A DNA stretch of 64,000 nucleotides, taken from assembly GCF_003335085.1 (NCBI RefSeq), contig NZ_QPEJ01000018.1:496001-560000 (forward strand), given 5' to 3'. Source of the stretch: Polaribacter sp. WD7. GTDB taxonomy: Bacteria; Bacteroidota; Bacteroidia; Flavobacteriales; Flavobacteriaceae. This document shows, piece after piece, positions 61,701-64,000 of this stretch. Position 1 is the first letter of the stretch; each line of letters begins with the position of its first letter. Both the position numbers and the translations under genes were made by a program. Below the pieces are notes generated by a model. It had not been told where the DNA came from, ran no database searches, and worked only from the letters and a program-made list of their open reading frames with translations.

Positions 61701-62071
61701 TTACCATCGTTTGTCATCACCCAAATATTGTTACCACCTTCTGCATCACTAGTAAAAGAAATATACTTTCCGTTAGGGCTAAACCTAGGCTGAACTTCGT
61801 AAGCCAAACCAGAACGTAAAACAGTTGTTGTTCCTCCAGAAATAGGCATTTTGTAAATGTTACCTAACAAATCAAAAACAATTGTCTTTCCGTCTGGAGA
61901 TACGTCTAGATTCATCCAAGTTCCTTCGTCTGTATTGAGTTGAAAAGATTCATACAGCCAGGTTTCATGAGGATTGTTAACATTCCATTTTTTTGATTTT
62001 TCATCTTCTTTTTGTGAGAACAGTTGTGTAGAAACACATAGAAGAAAAAGAAATACTATTTTTTTATACAT
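58793..62071 (-). CDS. large exported beta-propeller/amidohydrolase fusion
   Basis: A 1092-residue protein with a signal peptide (about 1-19). The first 620 residues are TolB/WD40-like repeats: MNLDVSPDGKTIVFD, PRFSPNGKYISFTS, DPSISPDGKYLYYAED, DVQTSPDGKTIVFT and others. The last 420 residues are an amidohydrolase (metal-dependent barrel) with GKTIMPGIVDVHAHVG, ATINGADYLGTAEEIGSLKKGKLADLIVLDKNPLEDI. The metal HxH is present. It ends with a short CSCHE tail. Likely periplasmic; substrate perhaps a peptide or cyclic amide (inference). Confidence 0.92.
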   Translation of the reverse strand: MYKKIVFLFLLCVSTQLFSQKEDEKSKKWNVNNPHETWLYESFQLNTDEGTWMNLDVSPDGKTIVFDLLGNIYKMPISGGTTTVLRSGLAYEVQPRFSPNGKYISFTSDAEGGNNIWVMTNDGKNAKSITKEKYRLLNNAVWTPDGKSLVARKHYTSTRSVGAGEMWQYPLSGTAGLRLTKRKNDQQDVNDPSISPDGKYLYYAEDMYPGGYFQYNKDPNKQIYVIKRYNFETGEIEQVTGGPGGAARPIVSKDGKLLAFVKRVRTKSVLYIHELETGKEYPIYDNLSKDQSEAWAVFGVYPHFAWLPNNKDLVFWSGGKINRINIDSKEVKNIPFQVSQSIKLAKTHRVKRKVFEPQFASKMIKDVQTSPDGKTIVFTALGHVFKKELPSGTPQRITTLSDFEAEPSFSSDGKSVLFVTWNDETLGAIYKINLDGTNLVKITQEKGIYRTPVFNSNDTKIVYRKESGNGDQGYDYTKKTGIYLSNADGSEAKRISKTGAFPIFSSDDKRIFFQTGGAFFGGLTKNLKSIALNGKDEKSHFSSKLANRLVPSPDNNWIAFIHLHKLYVAPFVINGSEINLDNTTKSFRVESLSDNAGINLHWAANNKEVYWTLGGQYFSKSVVNNTTNPFAETNLETTNKPAININLVTKSDIPEGRIAFKNVRIITMEDDEVIEDGAIVIHKNRIEQIGKRKKISIPSDAKVYDLKGKTIMPGIVDVHAHVGAFRNGLSTQKHWQFYANLAFGVTTSHDPSVHTAAAFTLEELQKSGHLVGPRMFSTGFILYGAEGDFKAVVNNLEDARFAIARTKAFGAKSIKSYNQPRREQRQQIMQAAREQKVNVVPEGGSNFFANMSMIFDGHTGIEHNIPVNPVYKDVLSLWKNSKTGYTPTLIVNYGGMNGEFEWYQKMNVWENETLLKYTPRYVVDTRSRHRTMVPEEEYKNGHILSSETVTALAKEGVKVNLGAHGQLQGLGAHWELWMLHQGGLSNLEALKVATINGADYLGTAEEIGSLKKGKLADLIVLDKNPLEDIKNSNSVIYTMVNGRLYDVSTMNEIGNYDNKRSKFYFEMEGYNQGAPINLNTNSFLTPKCSCHE

Positions 62072-62118
62072 GATGAGGTGTTTAGAATAATTATGGGTTA
62101 TAAATGTATGATTTATAT

Positions 62119-64000
62119 TTAGACAAGAGTCATAAAATTTTCTTTGAAAACCAACTTTAAATAAAATATGACTTCTTCTGCCTGCTGTTGTGTAAACGTA
62201 ATTGGCGGTTTTATTTTGATAACGTTGTGGTCAGGACCATCAACACTCATTAAAATACCAAAAAACTTCATTCTATCTGCTAAGTAAGCAGTTTTATCTG
62301 GAAGCGGATTCAGTTTAGCATCAACCAATTCGAAGCCTAAAAATAAGCCTTGACCTCTTACATCACCAATAATTAGGTGTTCTTTGGCTAATTTAGTTAG
62401 TTCGGTTTTTAAAAAATTGCCAATTTTTAAGGCATTTTCTTGTAGTTTTTTTTCTTGTACTTCTTGCAGTACAGCAGTGGCAATGGCACAAGAAACTGGG
62501 TTGCCTCCAAAAGTATTAAAAAACTCCATTCCGTTTGCAAATTGTGTTGCTACTTCTTTTGTGCAAGCCACAGCAGCTACAGGATGTCCATTTCCTAAAG
62601 GCTTTCCTATCGTAACAATATCAGGAATTACGTCATGTAATTGAAAACCCCAAAAGGTTTTGCCTACTCTTCCTAATCCTGTTTGTACTTCATCAGAAAT
62701 ACACAAACCACCAGCTTTTTTAATTTTTTGATAGGTTTTTTTTAAGAAACCTATAGGTAACTCTACTTGTCCGCCACAAGAAATAATAGGTTCTATGATA
62801 AAGCCACCTACCTTTTTATTTTGACGCTCAATATCATCAATTAGAAATTGTACTTCTTCTGCATATTTTTCTACAGTATGTTTTCCTGTGTATTTTCCCC
62901 TAAAAGCGTTGGGAATGGGGAAAATATGAGTGTTTTTAGGTTTTCCAGTTCCGCCTTTACCATCAAACTTATAAGAAGAAATATTGATAGTTGCATTTGT
63001 GTTACCATGATAACCGTGTTCTGAGGCAATAATTTCAATAGACCCTGTGCAGGCTTTTACCATTCGTAAAGCAAGCTCATTTGCCTCACTTCCAGAATTT
63101 ACAAAATGGATTACAGAGAGTTCTTTGGGTAAAGTGGTTAATAATGCTGCTGCTGCTGTGTTTATGTTTTCGTGTAAATAGCGTGTGTTGGTATTTAACA
63201 ATGCCATTTGACGTTGTCCTGTTTTTACAACATTAAAATTTTCATGACCTACATGAGCAACGTTGTTTACGGTATCTAAATATTTTTGACCAAAATTATC
63301 TATTAAATATTGATTTGCACCTTTAACAATATGCAATGGCTGTTGATACTGAAGACTTAAACTTTTTCCTAAATGCTGTTTTCTAAAGGATAAAATATCT
63401 TTAGAAGTATCTGTTAAATTTTGAGGTAAACCTGCTACTTTAAATAATAAGTTGGGGTCTGGACAAATGCTTTTCCAAACTTCAATTTGATGATAATACC
63501 CAACACCAGGAAAATCGTTTGTATACTCTAATAAAGAAAGCATTATTTCAAAATGCAGATGTGGTGCCCACTCTCCATTTTCAGGATAGTTGGCTAAAAC
63601 ACTAACTTGTTTTCCTTTTTTTACAACATCACCAACGTTGTGCTGTAACGCACTTTCTATGGTATTATGACCGTATAGCGTATAAAATATAAAATCTTTT
63701 TGCTGGTGTTTTAAAACAACCAAACCTCCGTACTCCTTATTACCTGCGTCGTTTACAGCAATAACAACTTCGCCATCAAATAATGCATGTACAGGTGTAT
63801 AAGCAGGCAACCAAAAATCGATACCTAAATGAATAACTCTACTTCGTTTACCATAATTTCCTCTAGTATCGTACTCTGGTGAAGTATACAAAGCTCGGGG
63901 TTCTAAATAGCCACCAGAGATAATAGTATCAGGAACTTCTTTTTGAAGTTGTTCAATTTTAAACTGCAATGCATCTAGGTTATTAAATTCTTCTTGATGA
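62119..64000 (-). CDS. peptidase M23 / class III aminotransferase fusion (partial)
   Basis: The frame stays open to the window edge (His-Gln-Glu-Glu-Phe before the first Leu-Gln), so the start is outside. Visible: about 626 residues. An M23 domain comes first (RVIHLGIDFWLPAYTPVHALFDG and WAPHLHFEIML give the zinc HxxxD and HxH pairs), then a class III aminotransferase (VNNVAHVGHENFN; HFVNSGSEANELALRM; SDEVQTGLGRVGKTFWGF; the PLP lysine in TIGKPLGNGHP). Related full proteins have an aminoglycoside-phosphotransferase-like domain at the N-terminus, which would lie beyond the edge. The relatives of the last domain include ethanolamine-phosphate and hydroxylysine-phosphate phospholyases. Confidence 0.9.
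   Translation of the reverse strand, partial: HQEEFNNLDALQFKIEQLQKEVPDTIISGGYLEPRALYTSPEYDTRGNYGKRSRVIHLGIDFWLPAYTPVHALFDGEVVIAVNDAGNKEYGGLVVLKHQQKDFIFYTLYGHNTIESALQHNVGDVVKKGKQVSVLANYPENGEWAPHLHFEIMLSLLEYTNDFPGVGYYHQIEVWKSICPDPNLLFKVAGLPQNLTDTSKDILSFRKQHLGKSLSLQYQQPLHIVKGANQYLIDNFGQKYLDTVNNVAHVGHENFNVVKTGQRQMALLNTNTRYLHENINTAAAALLTTLPKELSVIHFVNSGSEANELALRMVKACTGSIEIIASEHGYHGNTNATINISSYKFDGKGGTGKPKNTHIFPIPNAFRGKYTGKHTVEKYAEEVQFLIDDIERQNKKVGGFIIEPIISCGGQVELPIGFLKKTYQKIKKAGGLCISDEVQTGLGRVGKTFWGFQLHDVIPDIVTIGKPLGNGHPVAAVACTKEVATQFANGMEFFNTFGGNPVSCAIATAVLQEVQEKKLQENALKIGNFLKTELTKLAKEHLIIGDVRGQGLFLGFELVDAKLNPLPDKTAYLADRMKFFGILMSVDGPDHNVIKIKPPITFTQQQAEEVIFYLKLVFKENFMTLV

Noticed and set aside
1..64000. 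CRISPR array, insertion sequence, integron or rRNA operon
   Set aside because: I saw no regularly spaced long repeats, no transposase or integrase motifs, no terminal inverted repeats around genes, and no rRNA sequence; only two tRNA genes are present.

Overview
The window is about 64 kb of AT-rich DNA from a member of the Bacteroidota, almost certainly a marine Flavobacteriaceae species close to Polaribacter or Tenacibaculum. The evidence is the promoter style (TTG, 17-21 bases, then TAnnTTTG), very little Shine-Dalgarno sequence, a T9SS C-terminal sorting domain on a secreted laminarinase-like GH16 enzyme, many Bacteroidota-type lipoproteins, a zinc-free L32, and gene orders typical of the family (DUF177-rpmF-fabH-accB-accC; etfB-etfA; thyA near folA). 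It is ordinary chromosome. I see no insertion sequence, prophage, CRISPR array or rRNA operon.

Layout. 1-4.8 kb: end of pdxA, then the L32/fatty-acid start block (DUF177, rpmF, fabH, accB, accC). 4.8-7.1 kb: an Lrp regulator, a three-gene phosphorelay set without a kinase (CheY-like receiver, Hpt, LytTR regulator) and a candidate small RNA. 7.1-9.3 kb: tRNA-Leu and tRNA-Gly, superoxide dismutase and fructose-bisphosphatase on the minus strand. 9.4-13.2 kb: a GNAT enzyme, aspartokinase and a fused OlsF-like aminolipid acyltransferase. 13.3-21.4 kb: a gene relic, a pseudouridine synthase, a DUF1842 protein, Sua5, GH16, TrmN6, DUF423 and PEP carboxykinase. 21.5-25.0 kb: an Nramp-family transporter in one tight operon with 5-oxoprolinase (pxpABC).

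25.0-31.2 kb is a stress-type accessory block: YtxH, holin-like and DUF6327-like proteins, a lipoprotein, an AraC regulator, topoisomerase IB, a DUF2383 ferritin-like protein, a DUF1328 membrane peptide and an App1-type phosphatase. Three promoters in this block, and a fourth at 42.9 kb, share one layout: two 9-base direct repeats with a GTTAA-like core, exactly 21 bases apart, the second starting 27-28 bases before a TAnnTTTG-type -7 element. This is the spacing expected of LytTR-regulator sites, and a LytTR regulator with its own phosphorelay parts lies about 18 kb away. This predicted regulon is the most interesting signal in the window.

31.2-42.9 kb: membrane and soluble pyrophosphatases, pyruvate dehydrogenase E1 beta, a decayed gene zone, electron transfer flavoprotein, a bifunctional nuclease, a nucleoside transporter, thyA, a CBM48-type protein and folA. 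43-54 kb: Tag glycosylase, a Kir-type potassium channel, SDR, MazG-like, lipoproteins, ilvE, MnmD, DUF1223, and a glycosyltransferase/flippase pair. 54-64 kb: ruvC-hemW-cyclase (all three starting with TTG), CorA, MmcQ/YjbR, 5-formyl-THF cyclo-ligase, a very large propeller-amidohydrolase, and the C-terminal part of a peptidase M23/aminotransferase fusion that runs off the end.

Family names come from recognition of motifs and remembered family features. No search was run.
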